Source of the DNA: JAWLHU01 sp041690255
GTDB lineage: Bacteria > Bacillota > Sulfobacillia > Symbiobacteriales > Symbiobacteriaceae
DNA: 64,000 nucleotides
Direction: 5' to 3'
Assembly (NCBI GenBank): GCA_041690255.1
Contig: JAWLHU010000006.1
Location: 186,001-250,000 of the forward strand
A program made the position numbers and the translations under genes. The notes beneath the pieces were generated by a model. The model was not told where the DNA came from. It saw only the letters and a program-made list of their open reading frames with translations, and made no database searches. Of this stretch, positions 8,196 through 16,887 are shown one piece after another. Numbering within the stretch: position 1 is the first letter of the stretch; every line of letters begins with the position of its first letter.

Positions 8196-8414
8196 ATGTA
8201 CCAGGAGATCGATGGTGTCCGCGTCTGGGGCAACCCCCAGGCGGATGCCGTCAGGCAGGCCGCCCAGTGTGCCCGGGTCGGCGATGTGGCCGCCGTCGCC
8301 CTGATGGCGGATCATCACAAGGGATACAGCCAGCCGATCGGCGAGGTGGTCATGGCCGGGGCCGACGTGAAGGATCCGTACAAGGACCAGCAGGAGGAAT
8401 CCCCATGCTCCTGA
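8196..8414 (+). pseudogene. Truncated RtcB RNA ligase, N-terminal fragment
   Basis: The 72-codon frame has a good ribosome site (GAGGTG) and begins like an RtcB RNA-splicing ligase: VRVWGNPQADAVRQAAQCAR, then DVAAVALMADHHKGYSQPIG, the conserved N-terminal RtcB block with a metal-ligand region. After PIGEVV the match ends. The frame continues for about 20 unrelated residues and stops inside hen1. Full RtcB proteins are about 400-480 residues, so the catalytic core is missing. The fragment overlaps hen1 by 10 nt. It reads as the remains of an internal deletion that joined the rtcB start to the hen1 ribosome site. Confidence 0.75.
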
Positions 8415-9784
8415 CCATTACCACAACCCATCAGCCCGCTTCCGACCTGGGCTACCTGCTGCACAAGAACCCGGCACGGGCCCAGTCCTTTTCTCTCACC
8501 TTCGGGAAGGCTCACGTGCTCTACCCCGAGGTGACCGATCAACGCTGTACGGCAGCCCTGATTCTGGAGATCGACCCTGTCGGTCTGGTGCGGGGGAAGG
8601 CCGGACAGCTCGAGCAGTATGTGAATGACCGACCCTACACCGCCTCGTCATTCCTCTCCGTGGCCATTGCGGAGGTCTTCACCACAGCGCTCTCCGGACG
8701 CTCAAAAGACCGGCCGGAGCTGGCGGCCCGGGCGATTCCCCTGAAGGCCCGAATCGCAGTCCTGCCCAGTCGGGGTGGCGAGGCGCTCCTGCGCCGGCTC
8801 TTCGAGCCGCTCGGTTACACCGTGACGGCGGAACCGGTCGCCCTGGACCCGTCATTCCCGGACTGGGGTCAGAGCCGCTATATGAGCATCACCCTGGCCG
8901 CGACGGTCCGCCTGGCCGACCTGCTGAAGCACATCTACGTCCTGATCCCTGTGCTGGATGACGCCAAGCACTACTACGTCGGTGATGACGAGGTGGAGAA
9001 GCTGCTCCGTCACGGGGAAGGCTGGCTGAGTGAGCATCCGGAACGGAATCTGATCACCCGCCGGTACCTGCGGCACCGGTCAGGCCTTACCCGGGCTGCC
9101 CTGGATCGCCTGATTCCGGAGGAGAGTGCAGAGGCTGTCGACGAGGAGGAGCCCCAGCCTGGGGTCAGCCTCCACACCCAGCGACTGAACGCCGTGCTGG
9201 AGGCACTAAAGGAGTCCGGCGCCCGCCGGGTGCTGGACCTGGGGTGCGGTCAGGGGCGGCTGCTCCAACTGCTGTCGCAGGAGGAGAGCTTTGAAGAGAT
9301 CACCGGTCTGGACCTCTCCCATCGGGCGCTGGAGGTCGCTGCCAGCCGGTTGCGGCTGGACCGGCTCCCCGCTGCCAGGCGGGAGCGGATCAAGCTCCTC
9401 CATGGCTCCCTCACCTATCGGGACCAGCGGCTCTCGGGCTACGATGCCGCCGCCGTGGTCGAGGTGATCGAACACCTCGAGCCCCACCGGCTCTCCACCT
9501 TTGAGCGAGTCCTTTTCGAGGCCGCCCGTCCCGCCACGGTCGTCCTTACGACCCCCAACCGCGAGTACAACGTCCTCTTTGAGGGGCTGCCCGAGGACCG
9601 TCTGCGTCATGGGGACCACCGTTTCGAGTGGACGCGGGCCGAGTTCACCGCCTGGGCGGAGCGGGTTGCTGAGCGGCACGGTTACCGGGTCCGGTTGAGC
9701 CCCATCGGGCCGGAGGATCCGAACCACGGTGCCCCCAGTCAGATGGCGGTCTTCACCCTGAAGACGGAGGAGCAATCCACATGA
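8405..9784 (+). CDS. hen1: Hen1 3'-terminal RNA ribose 2'-O-methyltransferase
   Basis: The 459-residue protein starts MLLTITTTHQPASDLGYLLH, the typical bacterial Hen1 N-terminus (the region that stimulates Pnkp ligation). A C-terminal SAM-dependent methyltransferase follows from about residue 255, with the SAM loop VLDLGCGQG near 276. The metal-binding set EVIEHLE plus RHGDHRFEW provides the Glu/His ligands of the Hen1 active site. Hen1 methylates the 2'-OH at a cleavage site before ligation so that the repaired RNA resists recutting. I chose the ATG at 8405 after AGGAGGAATCCCC. Its stop overlaps the pnkp start (ATGA), so the pair is translationally coupled. Confidence 0.93.
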   Translation: MLLTITTTHQPASDLGYLLHKNPARAQSFSLTFGKAHVLYPEVTDQRCTAALILEIDPVGLVRGKAGQLEQYVNDRPYTASSFLSVAIAEVFTTALSGRSKDRPELAARAIPLKARIAVLPSRGGEALLRRLFEPLGYTVTAEPVALDPSFPDWGQSRYMSITLAATVRLADLLKHIYVLIPVLDDAKHYYVGDDEVEKLLRHGEGWLSEHPERNLITRRYLRHRSGLTRAALDRLIPEESAEAVDEEEPQPGVSLHTQRLNAVLEALKESGARRVLDLGCGQGRLLQLLSQEESFEEITGLDLSHRALEVAASRLRLDRLPAARRERIKLLHGSLTYRDQRLSGYDAAAVVEVIEHLEPHRLSTFERVLFEAARPATVVLTTPNREYNVLFEGLPEDRLRHGDHRFEWTRAEFTAWAERVAERHGYRVRLSPIGPEDPNHGAPSQMAVFTLKTEEQST

Positions 9785-12324
9785 AGATAGACATACCTGA
9801 GCTCTCCCTGGTCGTGCTAATCGGTCCTTCCGGTGCCGGCAAGTCCACCTTCGCCCGGCGCCATTTCAAGGAGACGGAGATCCTCTCCTCAGATTACTGC
9901 CGGGCCCTGGTGGCCGACGACGAGACGGACCAGTCGGTAACCCGGGAGGCCTTCGAGATCCTGCACTTCATTACCGCCAAGCGGTTGGCTGCCGGTCGCC
10001 TCACCGTCATTGACGCCACCAATGTCCAACCCGAGGCCCGCAAGCCGCTGATCGCCCTGGCCCGGCAGTACCATGTGCTGCCGGTGGCGATCGTCTTTGA
10101 CCTGCCGGAGCGGGTCTGCCGGGACCGCAACGCCCAGCGGACGGACCGGCAGATCGGCGGGCACGTGATTCACCGGCAGATTGGCGAGATGCGCCGGGGT
10201 CTGCGGGGCCTCCAGAAGGAGGGCTTTCGCACCGTCATCACCCTGGATGAGCCGGCCAGGGTGGAGGAGGCCTTCATCGAGCGCACCGCACTCTACAACA
10301 ACCGGAAGCAGGAGACCGGTCCCTTTGACATCATCGGCGATATTCACGGCTGTCTGGACGAACTGGTTGCGCTGCTGACAAAGCTCGGCTACCAGGTGGG
10401 CCCGGATCTGGCCGTTCAGCCGCCGGCTGGCCGCAGGGCGCTCTTCCTCGGTGACCTGGTCGACAGGGGGCCCGCCACCCCTGGGGTCCTGAAGCTGGTC
10501 ATGGCCATGGTCGGAGCGGGCAGCCCTCTCTGCGTGCCGGGGAATCACGATGTCAAGCTGGTACGGGCCCTGCGCGGGCGGAACGTCAAGGTCGGATACG
10601 GCCTGGCGGAGTCGCTGGCCCAGCTGGAGCAGGAGAGTCCTGCGTTCCGGGAGCAGGTGGTCGAGTTCCTGGACGGGCTCGTCAGCCACTACGTGCTGGA
10701 CGGCGGACGGCTGGTGGTCGCCCACGCCGGGCTCCCCGAGGCGATGCACGGACGGGCGTCCATGGCGGTGCGGGAGTTCTGCCTCTATGGCGAGACGACC
10801 GGTGAGACCGACGAGTACGGCCTGCCGGTGCGGCTGAACTGGGCCGCTGACTACCGGGGGCAGTCAACCGTGGTCTACGGGCATACGCCTGTACCGGAGC
10901 CGGAGTGGCTCAACCGGACGATCAACATCGACACCGGATGCGTCTTTGGTGGCCGGCTGACCGCCCTCCGGTACCCCGAGCGGGAACTGGTGGCGGTGGA
11001 CGCAGCCCAGACCTACACCGAGCCGGTCCGCCCTCTGCAGGCCGCCGGCACCGGCCCCACAGGTCAGCAAGCGCATGATGATCTGCTGGACTTCGGCGAG
11101 TTCACAGGGAGGCGGACGATTGAGACCCGGCTGCAGGGCCGGCAGGTGATCCCCGAGGAGAATGCGACTGCTGCCCTCGAGGTCATGGGCCGCTTTGGGG
11201 TCAACCCCAAGTGGGTGATCTACCTGCCGCCGACCATGTCGCCCTCGAAGACCTCGGAGAGTCCCGACCTGCTGGAGCACCCGAGCGAGGCCTTCGCCTA
11301 CTTCCGGCAGAACGGTCTGCACAGCCTGGTCTGCCAGGAGAAGCACATGGGCTCCCGGGTCGTCGTCGTGGTGGGCCGGAGCGAGGAGGCGATCCGGCGT
11401 CGCTTTGGCATAGTGGGCGAGGGACACGGGATCTGCTACACCCGGACGGGCCGGCGCTTCTTCGATGATCCCAGCCTGGAAGCCGGGCTGATTGACCAGG
11501 TGCGGCAGGCGATGGAGCGTGCCGGGCTCTGGGAGCGGCTGCAGACCGACTGGATCTGCCTCGACGCCGAACTGATGCCCTGGTCCGCCAAGGCGAAGGA
11601 ACTGCTGCTCCGGCAGTACGCCGCTGTCGGCGCCGCGGGAGAGACGGCCCTGGGTGAAGTGCTCCGGGTCATGGAGGCGACCCAGGCACGCGGGCTGGAT
11701 CTGGGCGACCTGCCCGACCGGTACCGGGCGAAGCAGAGTGCGGTGGATGCCTACCGGGCCGCCTACCGGCGGTACTGCTGGCAGGTGACCGGCCTGGAAG
11801 ATCTACGCCTGGCTCCCTTTCACCTGCTCGTCTCCGAGGGGGCGGTCCATACGGAGAAGGATCATCGCTGGCACATGGAGGTGCTGGCGGAGTTGGCCGG
11901 CGCCGGCGGACCGCTCCTCATGCAGACGGAGCACCGGTACGTGGACCTGGCAGACGAGTCGAGCGTCACCGCTGCCGTGCAGTGGTGGCAGGAGTTGACC
12001 GGTCGCGGCGGGGAGGGCATGGTGGTCAAACCGCTCTCCTTCATCGCCCGGAGCGAGAAGGGGCACTTGATCCAGCCGGCCGTCAAGGTCCGGGGACGCG
12101 AGTACCTGCGGATCATCTATGGGCCGGAGTACACCTTTCCTGACCAGATCGACCGCCTGCGGGCCCGGGGCCTCTCGGTGAAGCGGCAACTGGCTCTCAA
12201 GGAGTTCGCCCTGGGGATTGAGGCGCTGGAGCGCTTTGTCCTGGGGGAGCCGCTCCGCCGGGTGCATGAGTGTGTCCTCGGAGTCCTGGCCCTGGAGAGC
12301 GAGCCGGTTGATCCCCGGTTGTAG
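9781..12324 (+). CDS. pnkp: Pnkp: polynucleotide kinase-phosphatase-ligase
   Basis: The 847-residue protein has three parts. A 5' kinase carries the P-loop GPSGAGKS at residues 15-22. A calcineurin-like 2',3'-phosphatase from about 182 shows GDIHG, GDLVDRG and GNHD motifs. A C-terminal nucleotidyltransferase (ligase) carries EKHMGSR, with the adenylylated lysine near residue 521. This is the full bacterial Pnkp order. It heals RNA ends left by ribotoxins, and Hen1 enables sealing. The gene overlaps hen1 by 4 nt. It converges on the patatin gene with only 16 nt between them and no clear terminator. Confidence 0.95.
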   Translation: MKIDIPELSLVVLIGPSGAGKSTFARRHFKETEILSSDYCRALVADDETDQSVTREAFEILHFITAKRLAAGRLTVIDATNVQPEARKPLIALARQYHVLPVAIVFDLPERVCRDRNAQRTDRQIGGHVIHRQIGEMRRGLRGLQKEGFRTVITLDEPARVEEAFIERTALYNNRKQETGPFDIIGDIHGCLDELVALLTKLGYQVGPDLAVQPPAGRRALFLGDLVDRGPATPGVLKLVMAMVGAGSPLCVPGNHDVKLVRALRGRNVKVGYGLAESLAQLEQESPAFREQVVEFLDGLVSHYVLDGGRLVVAHAGLPEAMHGRASMAVREFCLYGETTGETDEYGLPVRLNWAADYRGQSTVVYGHTPVPEPEWLNRTINIDTGCVFGGRLTALRYPERELVAVDAAQTYTEPVRPLQAAGTGPTGQQAHDDLLDFGEFTGRRTIETRLQGRQVIPEENATAALEVMGRFGVNPKWVIYLPPTMSPSKTSESPDLLEHPSEAFAYFRQNGLHSLVCQEKHMGSRVVVVVGRSEEAIRRRFGIVGEGHGICYTRTGRRFFDDPSLEAGLIDQVRQAMERAGLWERLQTDWICLDAELMPWSAKAKELLLRQYAAVGAAGETALGEVLRVMEATQARGLDLGDLPDRYRAKQSAVDAYRAAYRRYCWQVTGLEDLRLAPFHLLVSEGAVHTEKDHRWHMEVLAELAGAGGPLLMQTEHRYVDLADESSVTAAVQWWQELTGRGGEGMVVKPLSFIARSEKGHLIQPAVKVRGREYLRIIYGPEYTFPDQIDRLRARGLSVKRQLALKEFALGIEALERFVLGEPLRRVHECVLGVLALESEPVDPRL

Positions 12325-12340
12325 GCGGAGCAACACAAGC

Positions 12341-13147
12341 CTAATCCGCCGCCGTGCTGACCGGCGAAAGTGCCTCCACCAGTTGTTCCCGCAGCTTCGG
12401 CAGGGCCTGGCGAGCAGCCCGCTCCCCGCTCTCCACCTGGGCCCGGTAGCGCCGGAACTGGAAAGAGCCGCAGTCCACCTCGGGCTGCAGGACCAGATCC
12501 GCCTCGCTCAACTCCTGCCGGACGAGCCGCTGGTCCATGATCTCGATCACCCGCATGAGGACAGAGACCGGGTTGCGCGCCCGGCCGAGCCAGGCATAGG
12601 GCACGCTGAGGTCGACAGCGATCACCAGGTCGGCCCCCATCGCCCGGGCGAGTCGGACCGGTACCTTGTGTACCACGCCGCCATCGATCAGGTGGCGCCC
12701 CTCCCGCTCGACCGGTCGGACCAGGCACGGGATCGCCGTCGAGGCGCGCAGGGCGTCGCTCAGGCGCCCGCTGTTCAGAACGACTCCTTCGCCGGTCTGT
12801 GCGTCGGTCGCCACGGCGGCGAAGGGGAGCCGGAGCTGACTGAACTCGAGCGAGCCGATTAACCGTTCCACCGACCGGGCCAACGGCCCGTTGTCCAGCA
12901 GGCCATCCTTGGCCCAGACGGGGCGGAAGAGATCCCGAATCCGAACGTAGGAGAAGATCCGCTCGATCTCATCCACCGACAGCCCCGCAGCGTAAGCTGC
13001 CCCAACCATCGCCCCGACCGATGTACCGGAAATGCAGTCGACCTGTACACCTGCCTCCTCCAGCACCCGCAGCACCCCGACATGGGCCGCCCCCCGGGCG
13101 CCACCACCACCTAACGCCAGTCCGATCCTCGGCCGCCTGTTCTGCAT
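12341..13147 (-). CDS. Patatin-like phospholipase
   Basis: This 268-residue bacterial patatin-like lipase has the oxyanion motif GGGGARG at residues 13-19, the nucleophile motif GTSVG with Ser43, and the catalytic Asp in LIDGGVVHKVP. Family members (RssA/YlbK group) hydrolyse acyl lipids, and their substrates are mostly unknown. There is no signal peptide. The ATG at 13147 is placed 8 nt after GAGGTGA; a GTG lies 12 nt upstream. It is divergent from the riboswitch-xpt operon. Confidence 0.85.
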   Translation of the reverse strand: MQNRRPRIGLALGGGGARGAAHVGVLRVLEEAGVQVDCISGTSVGAMVGAAYAAGLSVDEIERIFSYVRIRDLFRPVWAKDGLLDNGPLARSVERLIGSLEFSQLRLPFAAVATDAQTGEGVVLNSGRLSDALRASTAIPCLVRPVEREGRHLIDGGVVHKVPVRLARAMGADLVIAVDLSVPYAWLGRARNPVSVLMRVIEIMDQRLVRQELSEADLVLQPEVDCGSFQFRRYRAQVESGERAARQALPKLREQLVEALSPVSTAAD

Positions 13148-13237
13148 CGCCGCGCTCACCTCGGTCTCAGTATGCCCGGCCAGATGGCCGCCGAGACGGA
13201 GGCTGCAGATATCTTGCAGGTAGGCCCAATTTCCCCG

Positions 13238-13266
13238 TTGTCAGGTCGATTGCCTTATGCTAACAT
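13238..13266 (+). promoter_or_regulatory. Promoter of the riboswitch-xpt operon
   Basis: TTGTCA and TAACAT are separated by exactly 17 bp. The expected start of transcription near 13273 lies about 25 nt before the aptamer. Confidence 0.75.
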
Positions 13267-13298
13267 GCATTCATACATCGTGCCGACAATCACATAGC

Positions 13299-13369
13299 CC
13301 GCTCGTATATCCTCAGGGATTGGCCTGAGAGTCTCTACCGGGTTCCCGTAAGAACCTGACTACGAGTGG
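13299..13369 (+). promoter_or_regulatory. Guanine-class purine riboswitch aptamer
   Basis: The three-way junction is complete. P1 pairs 13299-13307 with 13361-13369. P2 is CTCAGG/CCTGAG with a GATTGG loop. The J2/3 strand is TCTCTACC. P3 is GGGTTC/GAACC with a CCGTAA loop. The J3/1 strand reads GACTAC, so the specificity base at 13360 is C, which pairs with guanine or hypoxanthine rather than adenine. A terminator lies about 100 nt downstream, so binding should switch off xpt and probably the transporter genes. Confidence 0.95.
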
Positions 13370-13469
13370 AAGTGCCCCTAGGGTTCCGGCCCCACTGTGC
13401 AGGTGAGGCGGCAGGTCCGAGCGGGGCAGGCGTCGCTTTGCGCGGCGCTACACCAGAGGGATAAAAGCC

Positions 13470-13516
13470 CAGAGGGGGAGGTTCTACTCAAGAACGCTCC
13501 CCCTCTGTCTTTTTTT
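13470..13516 (+). terminator. Riboswitch expression-platform terminator
   Basis: CAGAGGGGGAG pairs with CTCCCCCTCTG, with an inner GTTCT/AGAAC pairing, followed by TCTTTTTTT. It lies between the aptamer and xpt and is the expected off-state terminator. Confidence 0.93.
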
Positions 13517-13549
13517 GCCCTTATCTACCGAAGGGGGTCCTGGCCGCCC

Positions 13550-14143
13550 ATGCAGCTTTTGAAAGAGAAGATTCGCACCGATGGCCGAGTGCTCGGCCGC
13601 GAGATCCTCAAGGTCGACTCCTTCCTCAATCACCAGTTCGACCCCGCCATCATGCAGGCGATCGGTCGGGAGTTCGCCGCCCGGTTCGCGGGTGCCGGTA
13701 TCACCAAGATCCTGACGATCGAGGCCTCCGGCATTGCGGTGGCGCTGGCAACAGCGATGGAGATGCAGGTGCCGGTGCTCTTCGCCAAGAAGAGCCGGCC
13801 CTCCACCCAGGTGGACGGGATCTTCACCGCCCAGGTCCACTCCTTTACCCGGCAGGAGACCCGTACCATTACCGTCTCCCGCCAGTTTCTCTCCCCGGAT
13901 GACCGGGTGTTGATCCTGGACGACTTCCTGGCCCACGGCGAGGCGACCGCTGGTCTGATCTCTCTGATTGCACAGGCGGGGGCCACCCTGGTCGGGGTAG
14001 GGATCGTGGTCGAGAAGGGGTTCCAGACCGGGGGCAGGCGCCTGCGGGAGCAGGGCGTCCACCTGGAGTCGCTGGTGATCATTGAGGAACTCTCTGAGGC
14101 GGGGGTCCGCTTCGCCGGTGATCCCGTTCCGGTGGGGCACTAG
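13550..14143 (+). CDS. xpt: Xanthine phosphoribosyltransferase
   Basis: The 197-residue enzyme matches Xpt: MQLLKEKIRTDGRVLGREIL at the start, the LTIEASGIAVA segment, and the PRPP-binding LILDDFLAHGEAT motif near residue 125. It converts xanthine and PRPP to XMP in the cytoplasm for purine salvage. The frame is open further upstream, but the ATG at 13550, with AAGGGGGT 13 nt upstream and after the terminator, gives the family's usual length of about 190-200 residues. It is the first gene under the guanine riboswitch, as in Bacillus subtilis, and is followed by the nucleoside transporter genes. Confidence 0.95.
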   Translation: MQLLKEKIRTDGRVLGREILKVDSFLNHQFDPAIMQAIGREFAARFAGAGITKILTIEASGIAVALATAMEMQVPVLFAKKSRPSTQVDGIFTAQVHSFTRQETRTITVSRQFLSPDDRVLILDDFLAHGEATAGLISLIAQAGATLVGVGIVVEKGFQTGGRRLREQGVHLESLVIIEELSEAGVRFAGDPVPVGH

Positions 14144-14220
14144 TTGGGGGCTACTCCACCGTCCGGCCGGCGGTAGGAGAGCGATAGATGCACAACTTTC
14201 TGCGGTGAGGGGTACATCAG

Positions 14221-15327
14221 ATGCGTAAGGTTTCTGGGATTGTCGTGTTGCTGGCTCTGGTTCTTTCCATCCTCGCGGGCTGCGGCGGTGCCAAGCAGGA
14301 GGCTTCGGCTCCGGCTGGCACCAAGGAGGGGAAGCTCAAGGTTGGGTTCATCTACGTCGGGCCGGTGGGCGATGCCGGCTGGAGCTGGTCGCACGACGAG
14401 GGCCGCAAGTACCTGGAGAAGCAGTTGGGCGACAAGGTGGAGACCACCTTCGTCGAGTCCGTGCCCGAGGGCGCTGACTCGGAGCGAGTGATCGAGGAGC
14501 TGGTCCAGAAGGGGAACAAGGTGATCTTCGCGACCTCGTTCGGCTACATGGACTCCATGCTGGCCGTGGCCGAGCGCCACCCGGATGTCCGCTTCTTCCA
14601 CGCCACCGGCTACAAGACCGCTGAGAACATGTCCACCTACTTCGGCCGGGCCTACCAGGCCCGTTACCTGACCGGCATTGTCGCCGGCCTGCAGACCAAG
14701 AAGAACGTGATCGGCTACGTGGCAGCCTTCCCGATTCCGGAGGTGATCCGTGGCATCAACGCCTTCACCCTGGGCGTTCGCTCCGTCAACCCGACCGCTA
14801 CCGTGAAGGTCGTCTGGACCAACACCTGGTACGATCCGGCCAAGGAGAAGGATGCCGCCAAGTCGCTCCTCGACGTGGGCGCTGACGTGATCTCCCAGCA
14901 CCAGGACACCCCCGGCCCGCTCCAGGCGGCCGAGGAGAAGGGTGCGTTCGCCGTCGGGTACAACTCCGACATGTCCAAGTTCGCTCCGAACGCCTTCCTG
15001 ACCGCTCCCGTCTGGAACTGGGGTCCCTACTACGTCAAGACCGTTGAGTCGGTCCTGAACAACACCTTCAAGTCCGAGCAGTACTGGGGCGCTATGAGCG
15101 AGGGGATCCTCGATATCGCTCCGATCGCCTCCTTTGCGCACCCCGACGCAAAGGCGAAGGTTGAGCCGATCAAGAAGCAGATCCTCGACGGCTCCTGGGA
15201 TGTCTTCACCGGCCCGATCAAGGACCAGACCGGTGCGATCAAGGTGGAGGCGGGCAAGAAGTTGACCGATGCAGAGATGCTCTCCATGGACTGGTTCGTG
15301 GAGGGTGTTGAGGGCAGCACGAAGTAG
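14221..15327 (+). CDS. BMP-family nucleoside-binding lipoprotein
   Basis: The 368-residue protein starts with a lipoprotein signal whose lipobox is LAGC (Cys21). The rest matches the Bmp/PnrA family: KVGFIYVGPVGDAGWSWSHD, then the VIFATSFGYMD and YQARYLTG segments. Family members bind purine nucleosides outside the membrane and deliver them to a CUT2-like permease. The ATG lies 7 nt after GAGGGGT. Position after xpt and before the ATPase and two permeases fits a purine-salvage operon. A hairpin after the stop may keep this gene more highly expressed than the transporter core. Confidence 0.92.
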   Translation: MRKVSGIVVLLALVLSILAGCGGAKQEASAPAGTKEGKLKVGFIYVGPVGDAGWSWSHDEGRKYLEKQLGDKVETTFVESVPEGADSERVIEELVQKGNKVIFATSFGYMDSMLAVAERHPDVRFFHATGYKTAENMSTYFGRAYQARYLTGIVAGLQTKKNVIGYVAAFPIPEVIRGINAFTLGVRSVNPTATVKVVWTNTWYDPAKEKDAAKSLLDVGADVISQHQDTPGPLQAAEEKGAFAVGYNSDMSKFAPNAFLTAPVWNWGPYYVKTVESVLNNTFKSEQYWGAMSEGILDIAPIASFAHPDAKAKVEPIKKQILDGSWDVFTGPIKDQTGAIKVEAGKKLTDAEMLSMDWFVEGVEGSTK

Positions 15328-15354
15328 CGTCTACGCAACCACACAGCGGAGAAC

Positions 15355-15377
15355 GGGCGCCTCGCGTTGAGGCGCCC
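15355..15377 (+). terminator. Intra-operon hairpin (possible attenuator)
   Basis: GGGCGCCTC and GAGGCGCCC form a perfect 9-bp stem with a 5-nt loop, followed by C-rich sequence and CTTT. It lies between the binding-protein gene and the ATPase gene, a common place for partial termination or mRNA stabilisation. Confidence 0.6.
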
Positions 15378-15417
15378 GCCCCCCTTTCCGACCGAACTGG
15401 AGGAGGCTGTTCAGACC

Positions 15418-16887
15418 GTGCTCGTTCAGATGCAGGGGATCACCAAGCGATTCCCGGGAGTCGTCGCCAACGACGGTGTTACCTTCGATCTTCAGGCCGG
15501 TGAGGTCCACGCCCTGCTGGGTGAGAATGGTGCAGGCAAGTCGACGCTCATGTCGATCCTGACCGGACTCTACCGGCCCGATGAGGGGCGGGTGGTGATT
15601 GAGGGCAGGCCGGTCCGCTTCGGCGCCCCGAAGGACGCGATCGCCGCCGGAATCGGCATGGTCCACCAGCACTTCAAGCTCGTTGCGCCCTTCTCTGTGG
15701 CCGAGAACGTGATCCTCGGGCAGGAGGGGGGGCTCTCCCTTGGCCTTCGCCAGGTGGAGGCGCGGATCGCAAGCGTCAGCGCAGAGTACGGCCTGCACGT
15801 CGATCCGGCAGCAAAGGTCTGGCAGCTCTCCGTTGGCGAGCAACAGCGGGTCGAGATCGTCAAGACGCTCTACCGGGGCGCCAAGATCCTGATCCTGGAC
15901 GAGCCGACCGCCGTTCTGACCCCGCAGGAGGCGGAGGATCTGTTCCGCACCCTCCGGCGGATGGCGGAGCGGGGGCATGGCGTGATCATCATTACCCATA
16001 AGCTGCACGAGGTGATGGCGGTCTCCGACCGCTGCACGGTGCTGCGGGGCGGGAAGGTGGCGGGGAGTCGCAAGACGAGCGAGACCACGCCGGAGGAGCT
16101 CGCCCGGCTGATGCTGGGGCGGGATATCGCCCTGACCCGGCAGAAGAGTCCCGCTCAGAAGGGCGAGATCCTGCTGCATGTGGAGAACCTGGCTGTGCGC
16201 GGGGAGAAGGGAAGCCTCGCCGTAAGCGATGCAACGCTCTCTGTTCAGGGCGGCGAGATCGTCGGGCTGGCTGGTGTGGCCGGCAACGGACAGCGGGAGC
16301 TGGCCGAGGCGATCGCCGGGCTCCGCCCCGCCCAAGCGGGCGCCGTTCGGGTCGAGGGACGGCTCGCCTTCATTCCGGAGGACCGGCTCGGCATGGGCCT
16401 GGTTCCGAATCTCGATGTGACCGAGAATGCGATACTCCGTGCCTATCGCCGTGCACCCGTGGCGAAGGGCTTCCTGCTAAATCCGAACGCAATCCGGGAG
16501 GTCGCGCGCCAATTGATGCACCAGTTCGGCGTGAAGACCGCCGGTCTTGATACCCCGGTCCGGCTCCTCTCCGGCGGAAACCAGCAGAAGCTGCTGGTCG
16601 GCCGGGAGCTTGCGGAAAACCCCAGCGTGATCGTTGCCGCACAGCCGGTTCGCGGCCTGGATGTGGCTGCTACCGAGGCGGTCCACAACCTGCTCCTGGA
16701 GGCCCGGCAGAACGGCAAGGCGATCCTGCTGATCTCCGAGGACCTGGATGAACTGATGAACCTCTCCGACCGGATTGCCGTGATCCATGAGGGCAGGATC
16801 ATGGGGGTTGTGGAGGCACGGCCCGAGGAGACCGGTCGCATTGGCCTGCTCATGGCAGGCAAGGTGGAGGAGGTGTTGCCGGCATGA
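15418..16887 (+). CDS. Nucleoside ABC transporter ATPase (two ATPase domains)
   Basis: The 489-residue protein is a tandem ABC ATPase. The first domain has Walker A GENGAGKST near residue 40, the signature as LSVGEQQ, and Walker B LILDEPTA. The second has a degenerate Walker A (GVAGNGQRE), the signature LLSGGNQQ and VIVAAQPVRGLD in place of Walker B. This is the usual asymmetry of sugar/nucleoside (RbsA, NupA-like) ATPases. I chose the GTG at 15418, 11 nt after GGAGGAGG. It overlaps the first permease gene by 4 nt (ATGA). It powers uptake with the BMP lipoprotein and the two permeases. Confidence 0.92.
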   Translation: MLVQMQGITKRFPGVVANDGVTFDLQAGEVHALLGENGAGKSTLMSILTGLYRPDEGRVVIEGRPVRFGAPKDAIAAGIGMVHQHFKLVAPFSVAENVILGQEGGLSLGLRQVEARIASVSAEYGLHVDPAAKVWQLSVGEQQRVEIVKTLYRGAKILILDEPTAVLTPQEAEDLFRTLRRMAERGHGVIIITHKLHEVMAVSDRCTVLRGGKVAGSRKTSETTPEELARLMLGRDIALTRQKSPAQKGEILLHVENLAVRGEKGSLAVSDATLSVQGGEIVGLAGVAGNGQRELAEAIAGLRPAQAGAVRVEGRLAFIPEDRLGMGLVPNLDVTENAILRAYRRAPVAKGFLLNPNAIREVARQLMHQFGVKTAGLDTPVRLLSGGNQQKLLVGRELAENPSVIVAAQPVRGLDVAATEAVHNLLLEARQNGKAILLISEDLDELMNLSDRIAVIHEGRIMGVVEARPEETGRIGLLMAGKVEEVLPA

